A stretch of DNA of 64,000 bases from an uncultured Dokdonia sp. (GTDB lineage: Bacteria > Bacteroidota > Bacteroidia > Flavobacteriales > Flavobacteriaceae), in assembly GCF_947492815.1 (NCBI RefSeq), contig NZ_CANLOB010000002.1, positions 1-64,000 of the forward strand, given 5' to 3'. The position numbers were made by a program, and so were the translations under genes. How positions within the stretch are numbered: position 1 is the first letter of the stretch; each line of letters begins with the position of its first letter. Of the stretch, positions 17,558-26,762 are shown one piece after another. The notes below the pieces were generated by a model that worked only from the letters and a program-made list of their open reading frames with translations, had not been told where the DNA came from and ran no database searches.

Positions 17558-18604
17558 TTATGATAAACAACTTTTTACTATAATCAATATTAAAGCAATA
17601 CTTACAGCTAAGAGTATTAGCTGTGTATTATCAGATAATTTAGGTTTGTTGTTTAATAGCTTGTTTTTGAGATTATTATTTAAATAGTTGGCTTTAATAA
17701 AAGTACGTAAATTACTATTTGGTTTTGTTAATACTTCATCAAAATTAAATCCTTCTTGATGTAAACTTTCTAAAATTGATTTTGTCTGCCAAGGGAAAAG
17801 GATAGTTGATAGCTTATTTATGTCAAATGTATAATTGGTCATATCATTTTCTTGGCGCGTAATAAAAACAATATTAGGCGCAATGCCTACATTTCTATAT
17901 GCTAAAAGCTTATGATGTCCGTCTAATATATAATAAGGGCAGTCTCCACTTTCCATTGTATTATTGTCTTCACTGTAAATAACGGCAAAAGGTCTTTCTC
18001 CTTTATTGATTTTATCTACATAGTGTTTGATTCTTTTATGATTAATATTATTATATGGGATTGTTGAAAAAAAACATTCACCATAAGTGTCAATTTCCCA
18101 AAAACCACCTAAAGTGACAGAGCTATATTCTAAAATGCTCTCTTTATGTTGGTTTTCGTTCTTGGTTTCTTTTATATACTCTTTATATTTTTTTTTGATT
18201 TTATCAGTAACCTGTATAGCACTAATCATTTTGTTAAATACAATATGGAAGCTTTTATACCTTATTTCTTTTGAATTATGATATACTTCATATCGGGCAT
18301 CTTTTACAAAACCCATAGAATAGTTGCCATTTTTGAATAACTGAAATAACGATTTTAATTGAGAATGTAAATCTTTTATATTCTCAGCGTAATTAGTATT
18401 AAAGTCAATTAGTTGTAATTTTTTTTCGACTTCATTTCTATATTCTAAATTGAAAGCTAATGATGTGAAATAGACATCTTCAGATTCTTGATGAATTTCT
18501 TTCCATACAACAGATAAGGGATCATCATTATATCTAAAATAATTAGCTATAGAATTTAATTCAACAGATATAATATTTTTACCGTCTTCAATTTTAAAAA
18601 TCAC
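17558..18604 (-). CDS. Tail-anchored protein with ParB-like motif
   Basis: A 348-residue protein I cannot assign to a named family. Residues about 195-240 hold KGERPFAVIYSED and YYILDGHHKLLAYRNVG, which looks like the ParB/sulfiredoxin-type DGHHR motif found in ParB nuclease-like domains. The last 20 residues (LILLAVSIALILIIVKSCLS) form one membrane segment, so it may be anchored with its body in the cytoplasm. The start is GTG, 10 bases after the acyl-CoA carboxylase gene, so it is probably read from that operon. Lower codon regularity and higher AT than its neighbours hint at an acquired gene. Confidence 0.6.
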   Translation of the reverse strand: MIFKIEDGKNIISVELNSIANYFRYNDDPLSVVWKEIHQESEDVYFTSLAFNLEYRNEVEKKLQLIDFNTNYAENIKDLHSQLKSLFQLFKNGNYSMGFVKDARYEVYHNSKEIRYKSFHIVFNKMISAIQVTDKIKKKYKEYIKETKNENQHKESILEYSSVTLGGFWEIDTYGECFFSTIPYNNINHKRIKHYVDKINKGERPFAVIYSEDNNTMESGDCPYYILDGHHKLLAYRNVGIAPNIVFITRQENDMTNYTFDINKLSTILFPWQTKSILESLHQEGFNFDEVLTKPNSNLRTFIKANYLNNNLKNKLLNNKPKLSDNTQLILLAVSIALILIIVKSCLS

Positions 18605-18614
18605 TATTTATCAT

Positions 18615-20156
18615 TTACAATGGAATATTCCCATGCTTCTTTTTAGGAAGTGTTGCTTTTTTATTCTCTAACATACTAAAGGCTTTTATTAATTTACGTC
18701 TAGAATGCTCAGGAAGGATCACCTCATCTATAAATCCACGTTGTGCTGCTCGGTATGGGTTTGCAAACTTTTCTGCATATTCGTTTTCTTTTTCCAATAG
18801 TTTTTGCTCTGGATCATCGGCTGCTTTGATCTCTTTTCTAAAGATAATCTCACTAGCTCCTTTAGCACCCATTACTGCGATTTCGGCACTTGGCCATGCA
18901 TAGTTAAGATCTGCTCCAATATGTTTAGAGTTCATTACATCGTAAGCGCCTCCATACGCTTTTCTTGTAATAACAGTTACTCTAGGCACAGTGGCTTCAC
19001 TTAATGCATATAATAACTTAGCACCATGTGTGATAATTCCATTCCATTCTTGATCTGTTCCAGGAAGGAATCCAGGAACATCTACCAATACCAATAATGG
19101 GATATTAAAGCAATCACAGAAACGTGTAAAACGAGCTGCTTTTTTAGAACTATTTACGTCTAATACACCTGCTAAAAACATAGGTTGATTTGCAATAATA
19201 CCAATACTGCGTCCTCCTAATCTTGCAAAACCTACAATAATATTTTCTGCATAGTCTTTATGTATTTCGTAAAAAGAGTCTTCATCTATAATGCCTGTGA
19301 TGACCTCATGCATATCATACGGTTTGTTTGCACTATCTGGGATGATTGTTGCCAACTGATCACGCACTTCATCTTGCAATGTAAATGGTAATTTCTTTGG
19401 CGCCTCTTTATTGTTTTGAGGTAAATAACTCAACAATGTTTTTAAATCTTCAAGGCATTGCGCATCATTTGCAGAGGTAATATGAGCCACACCCGATTTT
19501 GCAGAATGTGTACTCGCACCTCCTAACTCTTCTGAAGTAACTTCTTCATTGGTTACTGTTTTTACTACGTTAGGTCCTGTTACAAACATATAACTAGTAT
19601 CCTGAACCATCATGGTAAAGTCTGTCATGGCTGGTGAATATACAGCACCACCGGCACAAGGACCCATGATAGCAGAAATCTGTGGAATCACCCCAGAGGC
19701 TTGTACATTTCTGTAGAAGATATCTGCATATCCTCCAAGAGAACGAACACCTTCTTGTATACGTGCACCTCCAGAATCATTAAGTCCTATTAAGGGAGCG
19801 CCAACTTTCATAGCGAGATCCATGATTTTGCATATTTTCTCTGCGTGTGTCTCTGAGAGCGCTCCTCCAAACACTGTAAAGTCTTGTGCAAAAAGATAAA
19901 TCAATCGTCCGTTTACAGTTCCATATCCTGTTATTACACCATCCCCATAATAGATTTCTTTTTCCATACCAAAATCTGTAGTACGGTGGGTAACTAGAAT
20001 GCCAATTTCTTCAAAAGAACCGTCATCTAATAGATAATGAACACGTTCTCTTGCAGTTAATTTTTTCTTTTGATGTTGTCTCTCAATACGTTTTTCGCCA
20101 CCTCCTAGATGTGCGAGTTCAATTTTTTCGTTGAGTGCTTTTATTTTTGAATCCAT
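18615..20156 (-). CDS. pccB: Acyl-CoA (propionyl-CoA) carboxylase, carboxyltransferase subunit
   Basis: A 513-residue carboxyltransferase of the propionyl/methylmalonyl-CoA type, which transfers the carboxyl group from carboxybiotin to an acyl-CoA. Motifs: [48 protein letters not shown] and [18 protein letters not shown]. The single-chain length separates it from bacterial AccD plus AccA. It is the last enzyme of a three-gene operon with biotin carrier and biotin carboxylase, with a 4-base gap to the latter. The substrate (propionyl-CoA favoured) is inferred from family and gene order. Confidence 0.92.
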   Translation of the reverse strand: MDSKIKALNEKIELAHLGGGEKRIERQHQKKKLTARERVHYLLDDGSFEEIGILVTHRTTDFGMEKEIYYGDGVITGYGTVNGRLIYLFAQDFTVFGGALSETHAEKICKIMDLAMKVGAPLIGLNDSGGARIQEGVRSLGGYADIFYRNVQASGVIPQISAIMGPCAGGAVYSPAMTDFTMMVQDTSYMFVTGPNVVKTVTNEEVTSEELGGASTHSAKSGVAHITSANDAQCLEDLKTLLSYLPQNNKEAPKKLPFTLQDEVRDQLATIIPDSANKPYDMHEVITGIIDEDSFYEIHKDYAENIIVGFARLGGRSIGIIANQPMFLAGVLDVNSSKKAARFTRFCDCFNIPLLVLVDVPGFLPGTDQEWNGIITHGAKLLYALSEATVPRVTVITRKAYGGAYDVMNSKHIGADLNYAWPSAEIAVMGAKGASEIIFRKEIKAADDPEQKLLEKENEYAEKFANPYRAAQRGFIDEVILPEHSRRKLIKAFSMLENKKATLPKKKHGNIPL

Positions 20157-20160
20157 AGAT

Positions 20161-21609
20161 TTATGTAGTTGGTAGACGTAAAATATGTTGCTCTTTTATG
20201 TGCTGCTTGACAGCGATAAGTGCTGCAATTTTAGCTTCTTCTTCGTATTGTTTTTTTAGTGCTTCTGGAGAGTAGTATTTTTTTACAAAATGGGTATCAA
20301 AATTTCCAGATCTAAAGGCTTCATGTTCACATACAAATTTTCCAAAGGGTAAGGTGGTTTGAGCGCCTTCTATTTTATAATGATCTATAGCATATGAAAG
20401 TAATTCAATGGCTTCTTCTCTTGTATCACCATAAACAATCAATTTTGAAAGCATCGGATCGTAATAAATAGGGATATCCATACCTTGTTCAAAACCATTA
20501 TCTACTCGAATGCCTTCTCCTTCTGGAAGAATGTAAGTAGATAGATTTCCTACACTTGGTAAGAAATCATTTAAAGGATCTTCTGCATACACACGTAATT
20601 CTAGCGCATGACCTTTAATAGAAAGGCTTTCTTGTGTGATAGGAAGTACTTCTCCTCTTGCGACACGTATTTGTAATTCTACAAGGTCTACTCCTGTAAT
20701 TAATTCGGTAACGGGGTGCTCTACTTGAAGGCGTGTATTCATTTCTAAGAAGTAGAAATTATGCTGGTCGTCTAGTAAGAACTCAACCGTTCCTGCGCCG
20801 CGATAGTCACAGGCCTTAGCTACTTGAACGGCAGCATTTCCCATTTTTTCTCGTAATTCTGGACTCAATACAGCAGAGGGCGCTTCTTCTACTACTTTTT
20901 GATGACGACGTTGGATACTACATTCTCTTTCAAAAAGATGTACGGTGTTGCCGTGCGTATCTGCCATCACTTGAATTTCGATATGTCTAGGTGAGGAAAC
21001 ATATTTTTCTATAAAAACAGAGCCATCTCCAAAAGCAGCAGTCGCTTCACTAATCGCAAGTTTCATTTGGGATGCGAGTTCTGATTCCTCATTTACGACA
21101 CGCATTCCTTTTCCACCACCACCGGCAGATGCTTTGATAAGAATAGGGAAACCGATATCATTTGCAATGGCTTTGGCTTTCTCTACGTCGGTAATAGCTT
21201 TGTCTATTCCAGGTACCATTGGGATATTATATGCTTTCACGGCATCTTTGGCCGCCAGCTTACTTCCCATCACTTCGATGGCTTTAGGTTCAGGTCCTAT
21301 AAAAATAATGCCGCTGTCTGTAACCGCTTTCGCGAAAGCGGAATTCTCACTTAAAAACCCGTATCCAGGATGAATGGCATCAACGTGTAACTCTTTTGCA
21401 AATGCAATGATTTTATCTCCTAGTAAATACGATTGGTTGGATGGTGCTTCTCCCACACAAACAGCTTCATCTGCAAATCTAACGTGAGGGGCATTACGGT
21501 CTACAGTAGAATAGATGGCAACGGTTTTTATACCCATTTTTTTAGCCGTAGTCATTACTCTAATGGCAATTTCCCCACGGTTTGCTACTAATATTTTTTT
21601 AATCTCCAT
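20161..21609 (-). CDS. Biotin carboxylase subunit of acyl-CoA carboxylase
   Basis: About 482 residues. ATP-grasp enzyme that carboxylates biotin. Seen: [17 protein letters not shown] at the N-terminus, [24 protein letters not shown] (the ATP lid), RDCSIQRR-like [16 protein letters not shown] and [16 protein letters not shown]. Start ATG at 21609 (MEIKKI) is preferred over an upstream in-frame ATG at 21645, which would overlap the carrier gene. A palindrome copy encodes [11 protein letters not shown], at a site where E. coli AccC has a same-length, different sequence. Confidence 0.95.
   Translation of the reverse strand: MEIKKILVANRGEIAIRVMTTAKKMGIKTVAIYSTVDRNAPHVRFADEAVCVGEAPSNQSYLLGDKIIAFAKELHVDAIHPGYGFLSENSAFAKAVTDSGIIFIGPEPKAIEVMGSKLAAKDAVKAYNIPMVPGIDKAITDVEKAKAIANDIGFPILIKASAGGGGKGMRVVNEESELASQMKLAISEATAAFGDGSVFIEKYVSSPRHIEIQVMADTHGNTVHLFERECSIQRRHQKVVEEAPSAVLSPELREKMGNAAVQVAKACDYRGAGTVEFLLDDQHNFYFLEMNTRLQVEHPVTELITGVDLVELQIRVARGEVLPITQESLSIKGHALELRVYAEDPLNDFLPSVGNLSTYILPEGEGIRVDNGFEQGMDIPIYYDPMLSKLIVYGDTREEAIELLSYAIDHYKIEGAQTTLPFGKFVCEHEAFRSGNFDTHFVKKYYSPEALKKQYEEEAKIAALIAVKQHIKEQHILRLPTT
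21324..21341. repeat. Iterated palindrome copy inside biotin carboxylase gene
   Basis: A perfect 18-bp palindrome, CCGCTTTCGCGAAAGCGG, encoding AFAKA. Confidence 0.92.
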
Positions 21610-21619
21610 ATGTGTGTGA

Positions 21620-22114
21620 TTAATTTTGTTCTTCAAATTCGACAAGGAGTTGTCCTTTATCTACAGCGTCATCTTTAGTAACGTGTACGGCTTTTATAAT
21701 ACCATCCATATGGGAAACAAAGCTGTTTTCCATTTTCATAGCACTTAAAATAACAAGGGTATCTCCTTCTTTTACTTCTTGTCCAGCGATGACTTGAACA
21801 TCAAGAATAAGCCCAGGCATAGGTGCTGTAAGGGCATTTGATTGCTTAGAACCACCTATCGAGAAGCCCATGTCTTTAATGAGGATATCTACAGCGTCTG
21901 CTATAGCTACTTCATAGGTCCTATTATTTACAAGGATTTGGTATGTTTTTTTGGTGAAATCTGATGTGACAATGTCGGCTTTATACGAAGTGTTGTCTTG
22001 TAGGATATGATATCCTGTTTTTGTTGTCTGTACCGCATCTAATTCTGAGAGCTCTGATGCTGAGATATCAAACTCAAATTCTTGGTTTACGGTAGTTTTA
22101 TAGTTCTTACTCAT
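21620..22114 (-). CDS. Biotin carboxyl carrier subunit
   Basis: A 164-residue biotin/lipoyl attachment protein. The C-terminal 70 residues form the biotinyl domain (ALTAPMPGLILDVQV ... GDTLVILSAMKMENSF, with the acceptor lysine in AMKME). The N-terminal half (FEFDISASELSELDAVQ) matches the family's linker/docking part. It is the first gene of the carboxylase operon, 10 bases before the carboxylase start. A likely promoter lies in the AT-rich gap at 22115-22308 shared with vgrG; I see no exact TAnnTTTG box. Confidence 0.93.
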   Translation of the reverse strand: MSKNYKTTVNQEFEFDISASELSELDAVQTTKTGYHILQDNTSYKADIVTSDFTKKTYQILVNNRTYEVAIADAVDILIKDMGFSIGGSKQSNALTAPMPGLILDVQVIAGQEVKEGDTLVILSAMKMENSFVSHMDGIIKAVHVTKDDAVDKGQLLVEFEEQN

Positions 22115-22308
22115 GCGTTTAATTATAACGATATAAATATAAGTATACCAGTAGCAAATGACTATTATTTTAACTTTTTAAGAAAAGGATTTTTTTAAAG
22201 ATAATCCCTTTTAAAATCCCCGTACAAATACCTGTTATTTACCTAGCAATTATATGTAAGATTGCCTTATATAAAATCGTATCTTAATTTTTTAAACTTT
22301 ATATAGTT

Positions 22309-24108
22309 ATGAGTAGTACTATTGAAAAAGGAGGTCTAACTACATTTAATGTTAAAGTAAGTGGGGAATCTATTCTTGATGAAGCTAACATATATTCGAT
22401 CACGGTTGATACGAAAGTAAATGAAATTCCTCATGCACGTATTGAAGTTATAGATGGAGATGCAAGTACAGGGGAATTTCCAGCGAGTTCTTCTAGTACG
22501 TTTGTTCCGGGGAATACGGTTGTAATAGAAGCAGGATATGATACTAAGAATCAACAAATTTTTAAAGGGATCATTACAGAGCAAACGATAGCAATTAACG
22601 AAAAGGGCTCTATGTTGATTGTTAACTGTTATGACGAAGCAATTAAAATGACCGTCGGAGAGAAAAGTAAGATATACAGTCAGAAAAAAGATAGTGATAT
22701 TATATCGTCTATTATTGGAGGATATGCTGGTTTATCAAGTGATGTAACCGCTACTTCTATTGTTTTTCCAGAAATGGTACAATATCAACGTACAGATTGG
22801 GATTTTATATGTTATCGTGCCGAAGCAAATGGATGCCTTGTGATTGCAAAGGATGGTAAAGTAAGCGTTGCAAAACCTGATGCAGATACATCATCAGTGC
22901 TTACAGTGGCGTATGGAGATGATATGCTGGAGTTTAACGCTACATTAAATGCAGTAAGTCAATTGGCTTCAGCAACTACAGAAGCTTGGGAATATACAAC
23001 GCAGTCCGTACTTTCTAAAGAAGCGTCAAACAGTTATGTTGGTGCAGGAAATTTATCTTCAAAAACACTTTCTGAGGTTGTTGGTTTAGAAACCTATACT
23101 TCAGGAACTTCGGCGTCACTTCAAAGTGACGAGCTTACTGATTTGGCGAAAGCGGAACTCACTAAAAGTACGTATTCCAAAATAATTGGATCTGTAAAAG
23201 CATTTGGTAATAGTTTATTGTTTCCAGGATCCTATATTACTCTTGCAGGAGTTGGTGATCGTTTTAACGGAGATCATTTTGTGTCTGGTATACAGCATGT
23301 GATTTCAGCTGGGAATTGGACTACTGAAGTTGCTATTGGATTAGACCCAAAATGGGTGACTCCAGAAAATAATACGATAGGAAATACAATGGCCATAAGT
23401 TCAAATGGTGTAGGAGGATTATATAATGGAACTGTTGTACAGATAGGTTCAGATCCAACCAATCAATTTAGAGTACAAGTCAATATTCCTATGTTACATA
23501 CATCTGATACAGAAAATAACAGACTTTGGGCACGTTTATCAAATTTTTATGCAACGTCTGGTGCAGGCGCTTTTTTCTTTCCAGAGATAGGTGATGAGGT
23601 GATTGTAGGCTTTGTAGATGACAATGCTCGTTTTCCAGTGATTCTTGGGAGTTTATATAGTACTCCTAACAATCAACCAGGAGAAGGATTTGATCCCAAT
23701 GATGACAATAGCTTAAAAGCTATTGTGTCAAAATCTGGAATTAAATTAGTATTTGATGACTCAAATAAGGTACTTTCTATTGAAACTCCTAGTCAAAATA
23801 CAATTGTGTTAAGTGATCAAGACAAAACGATGACACTTAAAGACCAGAATGATAATCGTATCGTAATGTCTGAAAGTGGTATCGCGATAAAGAGTGCTAA
23901 GGATCTTACATTTGAAGCAAATCAAAATATCTTGATAAAAGGTGATCAAGGGGTTACTACACAATCATCTGGTGGAGATGTTACAACTAGGGGATTAAAT
24001 ATTAAACAATCTGCAGATGTGCAGTATAGTGCAGAAGGAAGTGCCACCGCTCAAGTACAAGGCGGTGCTGAGCTTGTACTTAAGGGAGCAATGGTACTAA
24101 TAAATTAA
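22309..24108 (+). CDS. vgrG: VgrG-like spike protein
   Basis: A 599-residue protein with the trimeric-spike layout: a gp27-like part (residues about 15-370, KGIITEQTIAINEKGSMLIVNCYDEA), a gp5-type OB fold at about 375-450 (NGTVVQIGSDPTNQFRVQV, GDEVIVGFVDDNARFPVILG) and a repetitive beta-needle to the end (TMTLKDQNDNRIVMSESGIAI). VgrG caps the tube of type VI secretion or contractile injection systems. A PAAR gene follows 9 bases later, but no sheath, tube or baseplate genes are in the window, so this is an orphan spike module whose apparatus must be elsewhere. Confidence 0.93.
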   Translation: MSSTIEKGGLTTFNVKVSGESILDEANIYSITVDTKVNEIPHARIEVIDGDASTGEFPASSSSTFVPGNTVVIEAGYDTKNQQIFKGIITEQTIAINEKGSMLIVNCYDEAIKMTVGEKSKIYSQKKDSDIISSIIGGYAGLSSDVTATSIVFPEMVQYQRTDWDFICYRAEANGCLVIAKDGKVSVAKPDADTSSVLTVAYGDDMLEFNATLNAVSQLASATTEAWEYTTQSVLSKEASNSYVGAGNLSSKTLSEVVGLETYTSGTSASLQSDELTDLAKAELTKSTYSKIIGSVKAFGNSLLFPGSYITLAGVGDRFNGDHFVSGIQHVISAGNWTTEVAIGLDPKWVTPENNTIGNTMAISSNGVGGLYNGTVVQIGSDPTNQFRVQVNIPMLHTSDTENNRLWARLSNFYATSGAGAFFFPEIGDEVIVGFVDDNARFPVILGSLYSTPNNQPGEGFDPNDDNSLKAIVSKSGIKLVFDDSNKVLSIETPSQNTIVLSDQDKTMTLKDQNDNRIVMSESGIAIKSAKDLTFEANQNILIKGDQGVTTQSSGGDVTTRGLNIKQSADVQYSAEGSATAQVQGGAELVLKGAMVLIN

Positions 24109-24117
24109 AATAGGTAT

Positions 24118-24417
24118 ATGAAACCAGCAGCACGATTAACCGATTTTCATGAATGCCCTATGAGTACACCTGGAGTTACTCCAATACCGCATGTAGGAGG
24201 GCCTATTAATGGGCCTGGTGCTATTACTGTTTTGATAGGTGGTTTGCCTGCGGCAAGAGTTGGAGATGTGGCTACTTGCGTAGGTCCTCCAGATACTATT
24301 GTTTCTGGGTCTTCATCTGTTATGATCGCAGGGGTTCCTGCTGCAAGAATGGGAGATGCAACAGCACATGGAGGTGTAATTATTACAGGTGATTCGACGG
24401 TACTGATAGGAGGATAA
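24118..24417 (+). CDS. PAAR domain protein
   Basis: A 99-residue PAAR-repeat protein that sharpens the VgrG tip and can bind effectors. Seen: PAARLTDFHECP, GGPINGPGAITVLIGGLPAARVGD, VSGSSSVMIAGVPAARMGD and a closing STVLIGG; the His and Cys residues could coordinate the tip metal. It has no C-terminal effector extension. It is cotranscribed with vgrG (9-base gap). The gene after it, 115 bases on, is a candidate cargo only by position. Confidence 0.93.
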   Translation: MKPAARLTDFHECPMSTPGVTPIPHVGGPINGPGAITVLIGGLPAARVGDVATCVGPPDTIVSGSSSVMIAGVPAARMGDATAHGGVIITGDSTVLIGG

Positions 24418-24531
24418 TTAAGAAACAAATGATAATAAGGTGATTGTTTAAGAAAACCTTACCATGTTTTAACCTTTCTTTCAAAATTTAGCTTCGAGAT
24501 ATGATCTATCTTGATTTTTCTAACCAACGCC

Positions 24532-25293
24532 ATGAGATCATTACATAATTTACACATTCTCTTTTTTTTATTTTTTATGTCTCAATGTGTTATGGCACAA
24601 AGTATCACGGGAACAATTTATGATGATAAGACGGTTGTAGAAGGCGTTGTTGTAAAAAATATAAATACAAAAATGGCAACTGTTTCTAACGAGGCAGGGC
24701 GTTTTGAAATTGCTGCAAAAGCGCAAGATTCTATTTCCTTTCAAGTGTTTACTCATGAAAAAAAGACTATAGTTATAAAAGAAGGGAGAGTATACACAAA
24801 TTTTGTGGTTGAGCTTACGCGAAAAATAAATCAACTGGATGAGGTCATCATAAAAAAAGAAAAGGAATTTGTGTTTGAAGAAAAAGAACTACAGAATAGT
24901 TTCAATAAACAAATGAAAACACATCAGGAATTATATCCTGAACAATATGAGTTTAATTCAAATCCTAATGCCAATCTCAATTTTGTTAATATTGGAAAGC
25001 GTCTTTGGAAACTCATTAAAAAAGACAAACCAAAACCAACACCTTTTGTGCCGATTAAATTAGATCAATATATAGGTCTTTTTAAGGAAGATCCTATACT
25101 TACAGATCGATTCTTGATAGAAACCGTAAAAATTCCTTATGAATTTAAACCGTTGTTTATTGATTTTTGTGTCTCAAGAAATATAGATGCAGAGCTTCTA
25201 AAGGAGAAAAATAAATTCTTGCTCATAGAAGAGTTTATCAATCTAGGAAAGGAGTTTTTGGAAGTGTTGGAAACAGATATAGAGAATGAATAG
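24532..25293 (+). CDS. Carboxypeptidase-regulatory-like protein
   Basis: About 253 residues. A signal peptide (MRSLHNLHILFFLFFMS ... VMAQ) is followed by a CarboxypepD_reg-like domain (SITGTIYDDKTVVEGVVV ... LTRKINQLDEVIIKKEK) and a charged alpha-helical C-terminal part. ATG at 24532 is chosen over a TTG at 24511. The domain is found on TonB receptors but here stands without plug or barrel. Probably periplasmic; the function is unknown. It follows the VgrG-PAAR pair but could have its own promoter in the 115-base gap. Confidence 0.7.
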   Translation: MRSLHNLHILFFLFFMSQCVMAQSITGTIYDDKTVVEGVVVKNINTKMATVSNEAGRFEIAAKAQDSISFQVFTHEKKTIVIKEGRVYTNFVVELTRKINQLDEVIIKKEKEFVFEEKELQNSFNKQMKTHQELYPEQYEFNSNPNANLNFVNIGKRLWKLIKKDKPKPTPFVPIKLDQYIGLFKEDPILTDRFLIETVKIPYEFKPLFIDFCVSRNIDAELLKEKNKFLLIEEFINLGKEFLEVLETDIENE

Positions 25294-25355
25294 AAGGTAT
25301 ACGTTTTAACGATTTATTCTCCTTACTGTTGTGTGGCAAGTAGGTCTCACAAGTT

Positions 25356-25371
25356 CGCTTTCGCGAAAGCG
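25356..25371. repeat. Iterated palindrome copy, intergenic
   Basis: A full CGCTTTCGCGAAAGCG in the gap before the TonB-C-like gene. Confidence 0.92.
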
Positions 25372-25444
25372 TATAAAAAATAAATCCTTGTCATATACAA
25401 TGATTGTTTTAAAGACTAATCATTGAAAAGCAATCTTTTATAAG

Positions 25445-25933
25445 ATGCATTCACATCATTCAATCACAAAAGCAATAGTTATGAACCCTATGAGTACCTG
25501 CGTGAGAACGTACCTATTTATGTTACTATCAATCTTACTATTCTCGTGTAATGTAAATACTATTGAAGAAAATCCAGATCGAGTTGCCGTTGTAAATGCT
25601 GAGTATGATGTAGGATGGTTGATTAATCATTATATGATATATCCTAAAAGTGAGAGTACTACAAATAGAGCCGGTATTGTAGAACTTTCATGGACAGTCA
25701 CTAAAGAAGGAACCGTAAAAGATATTAAAGCATTTGTAAGAACAACAGATCAACCTGCCGAATCTGCAATAGCCCGCAAACGATTTGTAACTAAAGAGGT
25801 ATTGCCTATTAATCAACCTATTTTAGATAACCTCATATATAGTGTAGGTTTATTAAAATTTATACCCGCTTTAAAAAATGGAAAGCGAGTCAATACTAAA
25901 ATGGAAACTTCTATAGCGTTTGTCTTGATATAA
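25445..25933 (+). CDS. TonB C-terminal-like lipoprotein
   Basis: Up to 162 residues, with several possible starts (ATG at 25445, 25481 or 25490). A hydrophobic stretch ends in LLSILLFSCNVN, a lipobox, so it is probably a lipoprotein. The mature part has the order seen in TonB C-terminal domains: GIVELSWTVTKEGTVKDIKAF, a variable helix, then GLLKFIPALKNGKRVNTKM. It lacks a TonB transmembrane anchor and proline-rich linker, so a role in energising receptors is unlikely; it may be an envelope partner protein. Confidence 0.6.
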   Translation: MHSHHSITKAIVMNPMSTCVRTYLFMLLSILLFSCNVNTIEENPDRVAVVNAEYDVGWLINHYMIYPKSESTTNRAGIVELSWTVTKEGTVKDIKAFVRTTDQPAESAIARKRFVTKEVLPINQPILDNLIYSVGLLKFIPALKNGKRVNTKMETSIAFVLI

Positions 25934-26190
25934 GAATATAAAGTAACCTTTTGTATATTTTGTCAATTTTCTCCTCCCTAAAAAAGGCTGTAATAGTCAT
26001 TTTTTAGTAAAATTTTACTCTACGAAATCATAGATTTTTTCTTAGTAAGGGTATTAATAGAGGTACTCATTTTTTTCTATCAGTATATTGTATTAATAAT
26101 TAATAGCCTGTTTTTTATGCGTTGAGTGGAACCTATATGAGGATGTTCATTTCAAAGTATATGATACATTTTACTTAAAAATGGAACGTT

Positions 26191-26544
26191 ATGGAGTTGA
26201 CACTTACCGAAAAAATAGAAATAGAAAAGTTGAAGCATAGTATAGAAAAGGTATTTCCAGAGTATAATGTGAAAAATGCATTGTTTAACAAAAGTACCAT
26301 ACGAATTACAAAAGGGACGAGTCAAGTTGTAGTAGGACAGCTTAAAAACCAAAAAATGATCTGCGTTGGAAATCTTAATATGTTAGACTTACGCATACTT
26401 ATTCCTTTTGCTGTAGGAATGACTTTATTCCTCATTACTGGATTTATCTTTTTAATAGTAATGATGCAAATCAAAAAGAAGGAGTACAAAGCAATGGAAG
26501 AAGCTATTGGAGCACATTTACAAAATACGTATGTACAGCCCTAA
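26191..26544 (+). CDS. Small membrane protein, unknown
   Basis: A 117-residue protein. The N-terminal 65 residues are hydrophilic and mixed alpha/beta (LTLTEKIEIEKLKHSIEK ... TRITKG-like strand TIRITKGTSQVVVG). One membrane segment lies at about residues 70-95 (LIPFAVGMTLFLITGFIF), then a short charged tail. I do not recognise the family. It stands alone between AT-rich gaps (25934-26190 and 26545-26762), in which I see no RNA or promoter match. Confidence 0.55.
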   Translation: MELTLTEKIEIEKLKHSIEKVFPEYNVKNALFNKSTIRITKGTSQVVVGQLKNQKMICVGNLNMLDLRILIPFAVGMTLFLITGFIFLIVMMQIKKKEYKAMEEAIGAHLQNTYVQP

Positions 26545-26762
26545 TATATTGTACTGATTAGAAATCAAATTAACGATGAGAGATTTGTATGCTAATTTGT
26601 AGTATTTAATTTTTTAATACCACATATGTACTTGTTCTACTTTTATTACTTAAAAAAATAGCAATACAGTAGCTCATACAGGTTTGAATAGTAAGAATTA
26701 CTATCTTTAAAATTAAGAAAGACAGTTATCTAGTAAATAAATGTTGTTCTTTTTACTTATAT

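Noticed and set aside
22309..25293. Complete type VI secretion locus
   Set aside because: Only spike and tip genes are present; no sheath, tube, ClpV or membrane-complex genes occur in the window.
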